A stretch of DNA of 15,641 nucleotides, from contig CAJTPC010000013.1 in assembly GCA_910578245.1 (NCBI GenBank), positions 1 to 15,641 of the forward strand, read 5' to 3'. The notes below the pieces were generated by a model that had not been told where the DNA came from, did not search any database, and worked only from the letters and a program-made list of their open reading frames with translations. This document shows positions 6,791 through 13,063 of this stretch, in pieces. The stretch is from an uncultured Christensenella sp. Its GTDB lineage: Bacteria > Bacillota > Clostridia > Christensenellales > UBA3700. Each line of letters begins with the position of its first letter. Position 1 is the stretch's first letter. A program made the translations under genes and the position numbers.

Positions 6791-6886
6791 AATTATTCGC
6801 CATTAAAAAACGGGTTATCCCATTTTGCGCTGCAGGGGAGCACAATATAGAAATCATGCTCCCATATATTATATTAGCGAATAATT
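6791..6886 (-). other. Potential structured RNA element between the HMA and ATPase genes
   Basis: A perfect 10-bp inverted repeat (AATTATTCGC at 6791-6800, GCGAATAATT at 6877-6886) encloses two smaller hairpins: GGGAGCA/TGCTCCC (6836-6863) and a terminator-like hairpin (6805-6826). As minus-strand RNA it would fold as a three-way junction that includes the last codons of the HMA gene. This could be an attenuator or processing site; alternatively it is a small inserted repeat. The outer stem alone could occur by chance in DNA this AT-rich. Confidence 0.35.
6805..6826 (-). terminator. Attenuator-like intrinsic terminator inside the metal operon
   Basis: On the minus strand AAAATGGG-ATAA-CCCGTTTT forms an 8-bp stem (one G-U) with a 4-nt loop and ends in TTTTTT. 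It sits between the HMA gene and the ATPase, so it could reduce ATPase expression relative to the regulator and HMA protein. Confidence 0.5.
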
Positions 6887-7092
6887 CTAGTGTCCGGTTC
6901 GACTTTTTTGCAAACTTTTACGACTTCGTCCATTATTTCCTCAAAGCGGGAGTCATCGGCTTCGATTGTCATTTTTTGCGTCAAGAAATTGACGTTGATT
7001 TGACTTACGCCGTCAATCTTTGCGATGTTGCGCTCCATCTTAGCCGCGCAGTTTGCGCAATCCAAGTCCTCAAGTTTATAAATCTTTTTCAT
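6874..7092 (-). CDS. Free-standing heavy-metal-associated (HMA) domain protein
   Basis: A 72-aa ferredoxin-like metallochaperone-type domain. The metal-binding motif is DCANCAAK with Cys12 and Cys15; the preceding KIYKLEDL strand and following helix MERNIAKIDGV, then the strands INVNFLTQKMTIEAD, complete the beta-alpha-beta pattern of HMA domains. The leading Asp (DCANC) is common in the N-terminal domains of Zn/Cd/Pb ATPases. It probably supplies the metal-binding domain that the downstream ATPase lacks, either delivering metal or regulating the pump. It starts at ATG 7092 with a strong SD GGAGG 7 nt upstream and lies 24 nt after the ArsR gene, so the two are co-transcribed. About 200 nt of foldable sequence separate it from the ATPase. 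Confidence 0.93.
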   Translation of the reverse strand: MKKIYKLEDLDCANCAAKMERNIAKIDGVSQINVNFLTQKMTIEADDSRFEEIMDEVVKVCKKVEPDTRIIR

Positions 7093-7116
7093 AAAAATAC
7101 CTCCGTATTATTGATT

Positions 7117-7443
7117 TTATTCGTTGACGTGAGAAAGACCGCATTGCATTATAAGCGTAACGTGGTCGTCGTCCAAAGAATACTTGACCTCTTTACCTTC
7201 TTTGACTCCCTTGACGAGTTTGATATTGCGAAGAACTCGCAGTTGATGAGATACTGCGGATACGCTCATATCGAGAATATCGGCAATTTCGCCTACGCAC
7301 AAGTCGCGGATTTGCAGACAACTCAATATCTTTGCTCTGGTTGGATCGCCTAGCGCTTTGAACAGTTCAGCCAAATCATAAGTAGTATCCTCGCTTGGCA
7401 GTTGCGCTCTTATAGAAGTTGTCAAGTCTTTTTGGTCGTTCAT
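7117..7443 (-). CDS. ArsR/SmtB-family metal-sensing repressor
   Basis: A 108-aa winged-helix dimeric repressor. The core reads LAELFKALGDPTRAKIL (24-40), a recognition region DLCVGEIADILDMSVSAVSHQL (47-68) and a wing KLVKGVKEGKEVKYSL. The last helix carries D92, H94, H105 and E108, with spacing that matches the alpha5 zinc site of SmtB/CzrA (D-x-H...H-x2-E/H). Only one cysteine (C49) is at the alpha3 position and no N-terminal cysteines exist, so a CadC-type thiolate site is unlikely. It should bind operator DNA without metal and release it when Zn2+ (or a similar ion) binds. First gene of the operon, with operator and promoter directly upstream; the start ATG follows a GAGG SD. Confidence 0.93.
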   Translation of the reverse strand: MNDQKDLTTSIRAQLPSEDTTYDLAELFKALGDPTRAKILSCLQIRDLCVGEIADILDMSVSAVSHQLRVLRNIKLVKGVKEGKEVKYSLDDDHVTLIMQCGLSHVNE

Positions 7444-7454
7444 AATTCCTCACC

Positions 7455-7478
7455 ACATTTGAACTATTATTCAAATGT
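7455..7478. promoter_or_regulatory. ArsR-type operator
   Basis: ACATTTGAA-CTATTA-TTCAAATGT is a perfect 9-bp inverted repeat whose core TGAA-N6-TTCA is the classic SmtB/CzrA operator pattern. It overlaps the predicted transcription start and first 25 nt of the arsR-type operon, well placed for autorepression. Confidence 0.85.
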
Positions 7479-7486
7479 TCAATATT

Positions 7487-7515
7487 ATTATATTCTCCGT
7501 TTTTTGTTTTGTCAA
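7487..7515 (-). promoter_or_regulatory. Consensus sigma-A promoter of the metal-efflux operon
   Basis: On the minus strand TTGACA (7510-7515) and TATAAT (7487-7492) are separated by exactly 17 nt, a perfect consensus promoter. Such strength fits a promoter held off by a repressor bound at 7455-7478. Confidence 0.9.
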
Positions 7516-7561
7516 TACTTTTTTACAATTTTTTTTTAGTACTTATGATTTGTAAGCTGAG

Positions 7562-7598
7562 TATAATTGCAAACTTGATGAATAAATGATAATATAAT
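7562..7598 (+). promoter_or_regulatory. Likely promoter region of the DUF3592-comF-glucosidase unit
   Basis: Two TATAAT boxes occur (7562-7567 and 7593-7598). The second is too close to the SD at 7602 to give a useful leader, so the first is more likely, but neither has a good -35 at the right distance. Confidence 0.35.
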
Positions 7599-7618
7599 GA
7601 TAAGGAGAGTAGATATTT

Positions 7619-8080
7619 ATGGGAATGAGGAAAAATTTTGTAATTTACGCATTATTATCAGTCTTGGTCGTAGCTCTTGCGGTAATAGGTATAGTTGTCG
7701 TTGTGAATAATCAAAACCAAACTAAGGGCTACGTAAGAGTTAAAGCAGTTGTGGTTGACTATAGGGAAAAATTTGACTATGACGATTATGAAATGATGTA
7801 TAGCGAAATCGTTGAATACGAAGTAGATGGAACTGTTTATCTAGGGTACAATAACGTTTGGACGAATGTGCCGAAAGGAATCGGAAAAGAGATCGAAATA
7901 GCTTACAATCCTGCTAATCCTGCGAAGTGCGTTTTTGTTAAAAGCCAAAATTTGTTACCTATAGTTTGTTTTAGCATTAGCGGAGTAAGTTTATTAGCGT
8001 TAATATTGCAAGTAATAAAGGATATTATAGCAAAAAGAAAGAGTAATGACGGCTATTATGAGCATAATTTGATTGCTTGA
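7619..8080 (+). CDS. DUF3592-like membrane protein
   Basis: A 153-aa protein with an N-terminal membrane segment (residues about 8-30), a predicted extracytoplasmic beta-rich domain (about 36-110) and a second membrane segment (about 112-134), then a short basic tail. The domain contains VKAVVVDYREK, a YEVDGTVYLGY strand and KEIEIAYNPANPAKC, the layout of DUF3592 proteins, whose function is unknown. The start ATG has AAGGAG at 7602-7607, 11 nt upstream; an in-frame ATG at 7625 is an alternative. The gene is divergent from the metal-efflux operon and ends 18 nt before comF, so the two are probably one transcript. No functional link to ComF can be read from the sequence. Confidence 0.75.
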   Translation: MGMRKNFVIYALLSVLVVALAVIGIVVVVNNQNQTKGYVRVKAVVVDYREKFDYDDYEMMYSEIVEYEVDGTVYLGYNNVWTNVPKGIGKEIEIAYNPANPAKCVFVKSQNLLPIVCFSISGVSLLALILQVIKDIIAKRKSNDGYYEHNLIA

Positions 8081-8098
8081 CGAGATATTAAATAAAGA

Positions 8099-8953
8099 AT
8101 GCGAAAGATAGAGATAAAAGAATTTTTCGGCAAGGTTTTGGCGGAAATATTCGTAGATAAATATAATTGTATAGTTTGCGATGAAGAGTTGAGAGATACG
8201 TTGAAGTATGGACTTTGCGAGCAGTGTAAATCCAAATTGACGTTTATTCAAAGCAAGATATGTGAGAAATGCGGAAGATTGCAAATCAACGAAGCCGATT
8301 ACTGTTTGACATGTCAACAGCATAAGCGAGAGTTTGATTTCGCCCGTTCTTGCATAGTCTATGACGACGTGGCAAAAGAGATAGTCAGGGGTATTAAGTT
8401 CGGCGGTAAAAAATACTTTGCAAAGTATATCGCAAATTTTCTCGTAGAGAAATATCATAGCGCTTTTGACGGAGTTAAGATAGACGTAGTAATTCCCGTT
8501 CCTATAACTAAGAAAAAGAAGAAAAGCAGAGGATACAATCAATCTTGGGAAATTGCAAGGAACTTTGTAAAGGCCGTAGACTTGCTTGCAGACAACGATA
8601 TTGTTGTAAAAATTAATGATACCAAAGAGCAAGCAAGATTGAGCGGAGTAGAGCGAGAGGAAAATACGGTTGGCGCATTTGAAGTAAAAGACGCCGACAA
8701 AGTCAAAGATAAAATCGCGCTTATAGTAGACGACGTTATGACGACTGGCAGTACGGCAAGCGAGATAGCAAGAATACTTAAGAAGGCAAAGGCGAAAGAA
8801 GTATATTTATTGACTTTTGCAAGCACCAGATATAAGGTGGAAGGCGAACGTCTAGAGCAAGAACGAAAGCAAGATACGGCGCAAGAAGAAAACCTAACAC
8901 AACAAGAAAAAGACCAAGTAAACGTTCAAGACGCAAGTCAACAAGAAATTTAA
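8099..8953 (+). CDS. comF: ComF family protein (phosphoribosyltransferase-like)
   Basis: A 284-aa cytoplasmic protein. The N-terminal part carries four zinc-binding CxxC pairs: C24/C27, C40/C43, C55/C58 and C69/C72. The phosphoribosyltransferase fold follows, with the strand VVIPVPI (130-136), the basic KKKKKSRGYNQS segment (138-149), a QARLS motif (178-182) and the PRPP-type loop VDDVMTTGSTASE (210-222). ComF proteins are needed for DNA uptake in competent bacteria and are widespread in non-competent ones. Unusual is a C-terminal extension from about residue 246: about 39 hydrophilic residues with roughly nine Gln and many Glu, where most ComF proteins stop soon after the Rossmann-like domain. 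The SD is weak (aaag), and the start is only 18 nt after the previous stop, so coupling is likely. Confidence 0.93.
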   Translation: MRKIEIKEFFGKVLAEIFVDKYNCIVCDEELRDTLKYGLCEQCKSKLTFIQSKICEKCGRLQINEADYCLTCQQHKREFDFARSCIVYDDVAKEIVRGIKFGGKKYFAKYIANFLVEKYHSAFDGVKIDVVIPVPITKKKKKSRGYNQSWEIARNFVKAVDLLADNDIVVKINDTKEQARLSGVEREENTVGAFEVKDADKVKDKIALIVDDVMTTGSTASEIARILKKAKAKEVYLLTFASTRYKVEGERLEQERKQDTAQEENLTQQEKDQVNVQDASQQEI

Positions 8954-8987
8954 AATCAACAATAAATTAAATATCGAGGGGGAAATT

Positions 8988-10652
8988 ATGAAAACCAGAT
9001 GGTACAAGGACGCGGTCGTTTATCAGATTTATCCGCGCAGTTTTTGCGACGGCAACGGCGATGGGATAGGCGATATTAGGGGTATTATCTCAAAGCTTGA
9101 CTATATAAAAAGTCTTGGCGTGGACGCAGTATGGCTTTCGCCTGTATATAAATCTCCCAACGATGACAACGGCTATGACATAAGCGATTATAGAGATATT
9201 ATGGACGAGTTCGGCGCGCTGGACGATTGGAAAGAAATGATTGAGGGAATGCACAGCCGAGGCATAAGACTTATTATGGATCTCGTCGTAAATCACACAT
9301 CGGACGAACACGCTTGGTTTGTAGAAAGTCGAAAAAAGGATAGCAACTATAGAGATTACTATATTTGGCGAAAAGGCAGAGGTAAGAACGGCAAGAAACC
9401 TCCAAACAACTGGACTTCAAATTTTGTCGGTCCTGCGTGGGAATACGACGAGCAGAGCGGAGAGTGGTATCTGCATTTGTTTTCTAAAAAACAACCCGAC
9501 CTAAATTGGGAGAATCCCAAAGTTCGTCAAGAAGTGGCGGATATTTGTAATTATTGGTTCGACTTAGGCGTTGACGGCTTTAGGTGCGACGTAATCACCT
9601 ATATTTCTAAGCGCGACGGATTGCCAAACGGCAAATTGAAATTTCCTCTTATTGGCAATGAGAATTATATCGTAGGTCCCAACTATCATAAGTATATACG
9701 CGAACTCAATGAGCGGAGCTTTTCGCGCTATGATAGCATGACGGTGGGTGAGTCTATAGGCATAACTCCCGACAACGCTTTTGAAGCTATTGACGAGAGC
9801 GTAGGGGAGTTGGATACGGTATTTAGTTTTGACCATATGGGCGTAGATTTTAAGATGAACGTAATTCCCGCAAAATTCAATTTAGCAAAGTACAAAAAAA
9901 TACTCGATAAGTGGCAACAACTTCCAAAGACCTGTCAACCTACTATATTCCTTGAAAACCACGACCAGCCTCGCTGTTTACCGAGATTTTCAGGAGATTA
10001 TGGGGATAAACGGGAACTTGCCGGTATGGCGCTTGCCGCTTCAATGCTCTTCATGCGAGCTACGCCGTATATATATCAGGGACAAGAGATAGGAATGACT
10101 AATTGCGATTTCCGTCAAGAAGACTATCAAGATATTATGTCTGTCAACGCTTTGAAAATGATTAAGAGAGTCTGCCCGATTCTTTTGCCTTATGCGCGTA
10201 AAGTTTTGCTTAAAAGGGCTAGAGACCACGCTCGTACGCCAATGCAATGGACGGCAGGTGAAAATGCAGGCTTTTCAACGGTCAAGCCTTGGATGAAGCT
10301 AAATCCAAATTATAAGGAGATAAATGTCGAAGACAGTGAGAGCAGAGAGGATAGTTTGCTTAACTTCTACCGCAAGGCGCTTGCGTATCGTAAAGGAAAA
10401 GACGTAATTATTTGCGGTGATTTTAAGCTGGTTTATCCAAAGAGCAAAGATATATTTGCTTACGTTAGAGAGTATCATGGAAAAAGACTTTTTGTAATAG
10501 TCAATTTCAAAAATAAAAAAGTTGATTTCAAACTTCCTAAAGATTTGACTTTTAACAACTGTTCTTTGGCGCTTAATAATTACGCGGACGCGTCTAAAAC
10601 GTTGAAGGATATGAAATTGAGAGAGTATGAAGCATTAGTTTATGAATTATAA
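8988..10652 (+). CDS. malL: GH13 alpha-glucosidase, oligo-1,6-glucosidase type
   Basis: A 554-aa cytoplasmic retaining glycosidase (no signal peptide) that removes terminal alpha-linked glucose from short oligosaccharides such as isomaltose or sucrose. Family motifs: VVYQIYPRSFCDGNGDGIGD (10-29), DLVVNHTS (98-105), GFRCDVITY (197-205) with nucleophile Asp201, VGES (253-256) with acid/base Glu255, and ENHDQPR (323-329) with Asp326. Valine directly after the nucleophile (DVI) is the residue associated with alpha-1,6 preference in the GH13_31 subfamily, where alpha-1,4 enzymes usually have alanine. Length matches the family (about 550-560). A strong GAGGGGG SD precedes the ATG. It is 34 nt after comF with no terminator between, and is followed by a shared terminator with the convergent sugar transporter. 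The gene symbol is by family analogy. Confidence 0.93.
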   Translation: MKTRWYKDAVVYQIYPRSFCDGNGDGIGDIRGIISKLDYIKSLGVDAVWLSPVYKSPNDDNGYDISDYRDIMDEFGALDDWKEMIEGMHSRGIRLIMDLVVNHTSDEHAWFVESRKKDSNYRDYYIWRKGRGKNGKKPPNNWTSNFVGPAWEYDEQSGEWYLHLFSKKQPDLNWENPKVRQEVADICNYWFDLGVDGFRCDVITYISKRDGLPNGKLKFPLIGNENYIVGPNYHKYIRELNERSFSRYDSMTVGESIGITPDNAFEAIDESVGELDTVFSFDHMGVDFKMNVIPAKFNLAKYKKILDKWQQLPKTCQPTIFLENHDQPRCLPRFSGDYGDKRELAGMALAASMLFMRATPYIYQGQEIGMTNCDFRQEDYQDIMSVNALKMIKRVCPILLPYARKVLLKRARDHARTPMQWTAGENAGFSTVKPWMKLNPNYKEINVEDSESREDSLLNFYRKALAYRKGKDVIICGDFKLVYPKSKDIFAYVREYHGKRLFVIVNFKNKKVDFKLPKDLTFNNCSLALNNYADASKTLKDMKLREYEALVYEL

Positions 10653-10677
10653 GTTTTATACATTGTATATCAAATAA

Positions 10678-10713
10678 AAAAAGATACTATTCGTAAGTGA
10701 GTAGTATCTTTTT
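10678..10713. terminator. Bidirectional intrinsic terminator between glucosidase and transporter
   Basis: AAAAAGATACTATTCG (10678-10693) and TGAGTAGTATCTTTTT (10698-10713) form a 16-bp stem with two wobble pairs and a TAAG loop; A- and T-runs on the two sides serve both convergent genes. Confidence 0.9.
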
Positions 10714-10727
10714 ATAAGCGTATACTT

Positions 10728-12380
10728 CTATTCTTTTGGCGGAGAGTCTTTTTCAGCGTATTCTTCCGCATATTCTTTATTCATTGCTTGCGTAGTTACA
10801 TCTGAGCCTTTTTCTATGGAATTATCACTGATTTCCGGCGTAGCTACCTTGATATCGGGCATACCGTCGGGAGTTTGCGGAGTTGATTCTTCTTCCGAAC
10901 TTGAGTTTTGCAGACGTTGAGCGCGCAAAGTTTCTAGCTGTTTATTGATAGCGTCTCTCTTTTTTGTAGTAAGTCTATATCCAAGCATTGGCAATAGCGA
11001 CAATATGAAGCATAGACCGACAAAAATAGTATAGAAGAATACAAGTTTTATCTTAGTTGATTGACTTTGAATATCAGTGCCTTGTTGGTACTTGCAGACC
11101 TTTAGAAGAATTGTCGGCGTAAAAATGCCGGTGATGACAGTCATAATAGTCGTGACGATAGTCGCGGAAAACGTGACTGTACCTTCTAATCGTTTGCCGC
11201 CGCTTTGCAATTCGATTTCATTGAGAACGTCGGCATTAAAGATGTTGGGCAAAAGATTGGAAGAGCCAAACTGTAAGCCGATAAGAAAAAGACTTGCAAT
11301 AAAGGCAATTTGCCAGCCCACGCCGCCTTGCTTGAAATAGATATATGCAATAAAGAATGCCAAAGTGTTGGCAAGCATAGAGTATATTCCGAATATAGTA
11401 TAGACCTTGATTGGGTCCATTTTCTTTATAAGTTTTTTGACGATAAGCATACTTATTACGGTGCCTATACCTGTAGGCAGTCCAATAAGAATGTATTTTG
11501 AAGTATCGCCAAGTAACGCGCCTGCTACGAATATTCCAAATCCCATACCGAGAAGACGAACTTCTCTGATTGCGTTAGTGAGCGTCAAGAACCAAAAATT
11601 CTTGTTCTTTACTACGTGTGTTATGCCGTCAAGCGGAGAATTCTTTTTGTTGTTGTAAGGTACGCGCTCTTTGACTTTCAGCATTGCGTTTGCTATAAAA
11701 GCCACGTAAAGTATTGCGCACAACGCCAATGCGATAATATACATTGTATTTTTAGAATAATAACCGCTCGTCACGTTGCCGTTCTCATCGTATTTATATT
11801 GGAAGAAACCAAATATTAAGATAATGACAAGCGGGGCAGAACTCATGATCGAACTGAAAAATCCGTTGGTTGAAAGTAGCGAATTGCGTTCTTTTTCGTT
11901 GGGGGTCATTACTATAGCTACAGAATTAGCCGTTGCAGTCAAGATTACCAGCCCGTTGTATATGACGTTGACCGCCACGAGATAAAACATGGCAAGTAGG
12001 GTATTGGCGTCGGAGAAGGGCGTATAGAACATTAAAAAGCCGAATAAGCCCATAGGTATCGCCGATATTAAAGCTATAGGTCGGAATTTGCCTCTTTTGC
12101 CGTGGAAGTTGTCAATAAAAGTCATTATGCCAAATCCCACCGCAAAGCCTACTAGCGCCACAATAACGTTGAGTATTTGCTGATTAGTTTCGTTGAGTTT
12201 AATAATATTGTTTACGTAATCGTTTTTGTAATTAGTAATCATACCGATGAACATACTGTAAAAGCCTGTTCCCAGCACGTAAGAGTAAAGTTCGTATTTG
12301 GAGATATGTGTTTTGGTCGAATCGAGGTTGTCTACAGTGATTATATTTTCATCTGTCTGCCTAGACTTGCGTTTTGACAT
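10728..12380 (-). CDS. GPH-family sugar:cation symporter (MFS_2)
   Basis: A 550-aa integral membrane transporter with about 12 hydrophobic segments between residues 33 and 467. It shows features of the glycoside-pentoside-hexuronide family: HGKRGKFRP in the first cytoplasmic loop (93-101) and MTPNEKERNSLL after the fifth helix region (158-169). Members import di- and oligosaccharides with H+ or Na+; the substrate here is not readable from sequence, but the convergent alpha-glucosidase and the nearby beta-glucosidase suggest glucosides. The cytoplasmic C-terminal tail (from about 468) is long, about 80 residues, first basic then acidic and Ser/Glu/Pro-rich, longer than in typical relatives. 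A strong AGGAGG lies 4 nt before the ATG. It has its own promoter at 12465-12493. Confidence 0.88.
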   Translation of the reverse strand: MSKRKSRQTDENIITVDNLDSTKTHISKYELYSYVLGTGFYSMFIGMITNYKNDYVNNIIKLNETNQQILNVIVALVGFAVGFGIMTFIDNFHGKRGKFRPIALISAIPMGLFGFLMFYTPFSDANTLLAMFYLVAVNVIYNGLVILTATANSVAIVMTPNEKERNSLLSTNGFFSSIMSSAPLVIILIFGFFQYKYDENGNVTSGYYSKNTMYIIALALCAILYVAFIANAMLKVKERVPYNNKKNSPLDGITHVVKNKNFWFLTLTNAIREVRLLGMGFGIFVAGALLGDTSKYILIGLPTGIGTVISMLIVKKLIKKMDPIKVYTIFGIYSMLANTLAFFIAYIYFKQGGVGWQIAFIASLFLIGLQFGSSNLLPNIFNADVLNEIELQSGGKRLEGTVTFSATIVTTIMTVITGIFTPTILLKVCKYQQGTDIQSQSTKIKLVFFYTIFVGLCFILSLLPMLGYRLTTKKRDAINKQLETLRAQRLQNSSSEEESTPQTPDGMPDIKVATPEISDNSIEKGSDVTTQAMNKEYAEEYAEKDSPPKE

Positions 12381-12464
12381 TCTCCCTCCTAAATTGAGCT
12401 ATTTTCGGCATCCAAAAATTACATAAAATTTCATAAATAATACATAAATTTTCAATACGATATA

Positions 12465-12493
12465 ATTATACCATACCTTATTTGATAATGCAA
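12465..12493 (-). promoter_or_regulatory. Extended -10 promoter of the GPH transporter
   Basis: On the minus strand TGGTATAAT (12465-12473) is a perfect extended -10, with a poor -35 TTGCAT (12488-12493) at 17 nt. The leader to the ATG is about 75 nt. Confidence 0.65.
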
Positions 12494-12769
12494 GAAATAT
12501 TATCCTCAAGTTTTATTTGACAAATGCAAGCGAACTGTCGCTTAATTTAATAAATATAATCATATAATAATATACCGTTGCAAAAACCACTGAAAAGTTG
12601 CAAATAATTGGTTTTTAGAGATAAAGTCAATATAGAAATCATAGCATGAATGAAGTTGAATATTGCACGCTTAATAAATTGAAAGGTTTTAACGTTATAT
12701 CAAGAGGGATTTAAGAACTTAATAGGAGAAAATATGAGAATATAAATTAGCCAAAATAAAGGTGGAAGT
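12494..12769. other. Intergenic region without recognisable gene
   Basis: AT-rich spacer. It holds an 8-bp hairpin AAAAACCA/TGGTTTTT (12582-12616, 19-nt loop). It also holds two tiny ATG frames, 22 codons at 12647 without an SD and 3 codons at 12734 with AGGAG, neither credible as a gene. No promoter pair or RNA family was recognised. Confidence 0.5.
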
Positions 12770-12803
12770 AAAAAAGACAAATCTATTTAGATTTGTCTTT
12801 TTT
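12770..12803 (-). terminator. Intrinsic terminator of tRNA-Asn
   Basis: AAAAAAGACAAATCT-ATTT-AGATTTGTCTTTTTT is a perfect 15-bp inverted repeat. Its right end abuts the encoded CCA of tRNA-Asn, so the tRNA 3' end is immediately followed by the terminator. Confidence 0.9.
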
Positions 12804-12878
12804 GGCGCCCTCAATAGGACTCGAACCTATGACACTGCGGTTAACAGCCGCATGCTCTACCGACTGAGCTATAAGGGC
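12803..12878 (-). tRNA. tRNA-Asn (GTT)
   Basis: 76 nt on the minus strand: acceptor GCCCTTA/TGAGGGC, D-arm GCTC-AGTCGGTA-GAGC, anticodon stem TGCGG/CCGCA with loop CTGTTAA (anticodon GTT), T-arm ATAGG-TTCGAGT-CCTAT, discriminator G and encoded CCA. All stems pair well. Single-gene transcription unit with its own promoter and terminator. Confidence 0.95.
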
Positions 12879-12899
12879 ACTTGCACGATAAGCATATTT

Positions 12900-12928
12900 A
12901 TATTAATGTAAATTGAAGTATTTGTCAA
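12900..12928 (-). promoter_or_regulatory. Promoter of tRNA-Asn
   Basis: On the minus strand a perfect TTGACA (12923-12928), 17-nt spacer and TAATAT (12900-12905), with A/T-tracts upstream resembling an UP element; about 22 nt from the -10 to the tRNA. Confidence 0.8.
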
Positions 12929-13014
12929 GAGATTTTTCTCAATTTTTCAAAAAATTGTTTTACGTCTTTTCTCTATCGTTGTATTATATGTTTTATCGGG
13001 TGATTTAGTTACGT

Positions 13015-13043
13015 AAAAAGACGGCAAGTTTCCTTGCCGTCTT
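13015..13043 (-). terminator. Intrinsic terminator of the GH3 beta-glucosidase gene
   Basis: On the minus strand AAGACGGCAAG-GAAA-CTTGCCGTCTT is a perfect 11-bp GC-rich stem with a stable GAAA tetraloop, followed by TTT. It lies about 20 nt after the stop codon. Confidence 0.92.
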
Positions 13044-13063
13044 AAATTATATTAATTATTTAA

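Noticed and set aside
6843..6857. A 15-nt identity (CAATATAGAAATCAT) shared with 12628-12642
   Set aside because: In DNA this AT-rich, a 15-nt repeat by chance within 15.6 kb is not surprising, and the flanking sequences show no further similarity.
12647..12715. 22-codon ATG frame upstream of tRNA-Asn on the plus strand
   Set aside because: No ribosome binding site, no recognisable homology and an AT-rich non-coding setting.
12734..12745. AGGAG followed by a 3-codon ATG frame, with TAATAGGAGAAAATAT also seen near 4212-4227
   Set aside because: Too short for a gene; the shared 16 nt could be chance in purine-rich sequence and has no consistent context.
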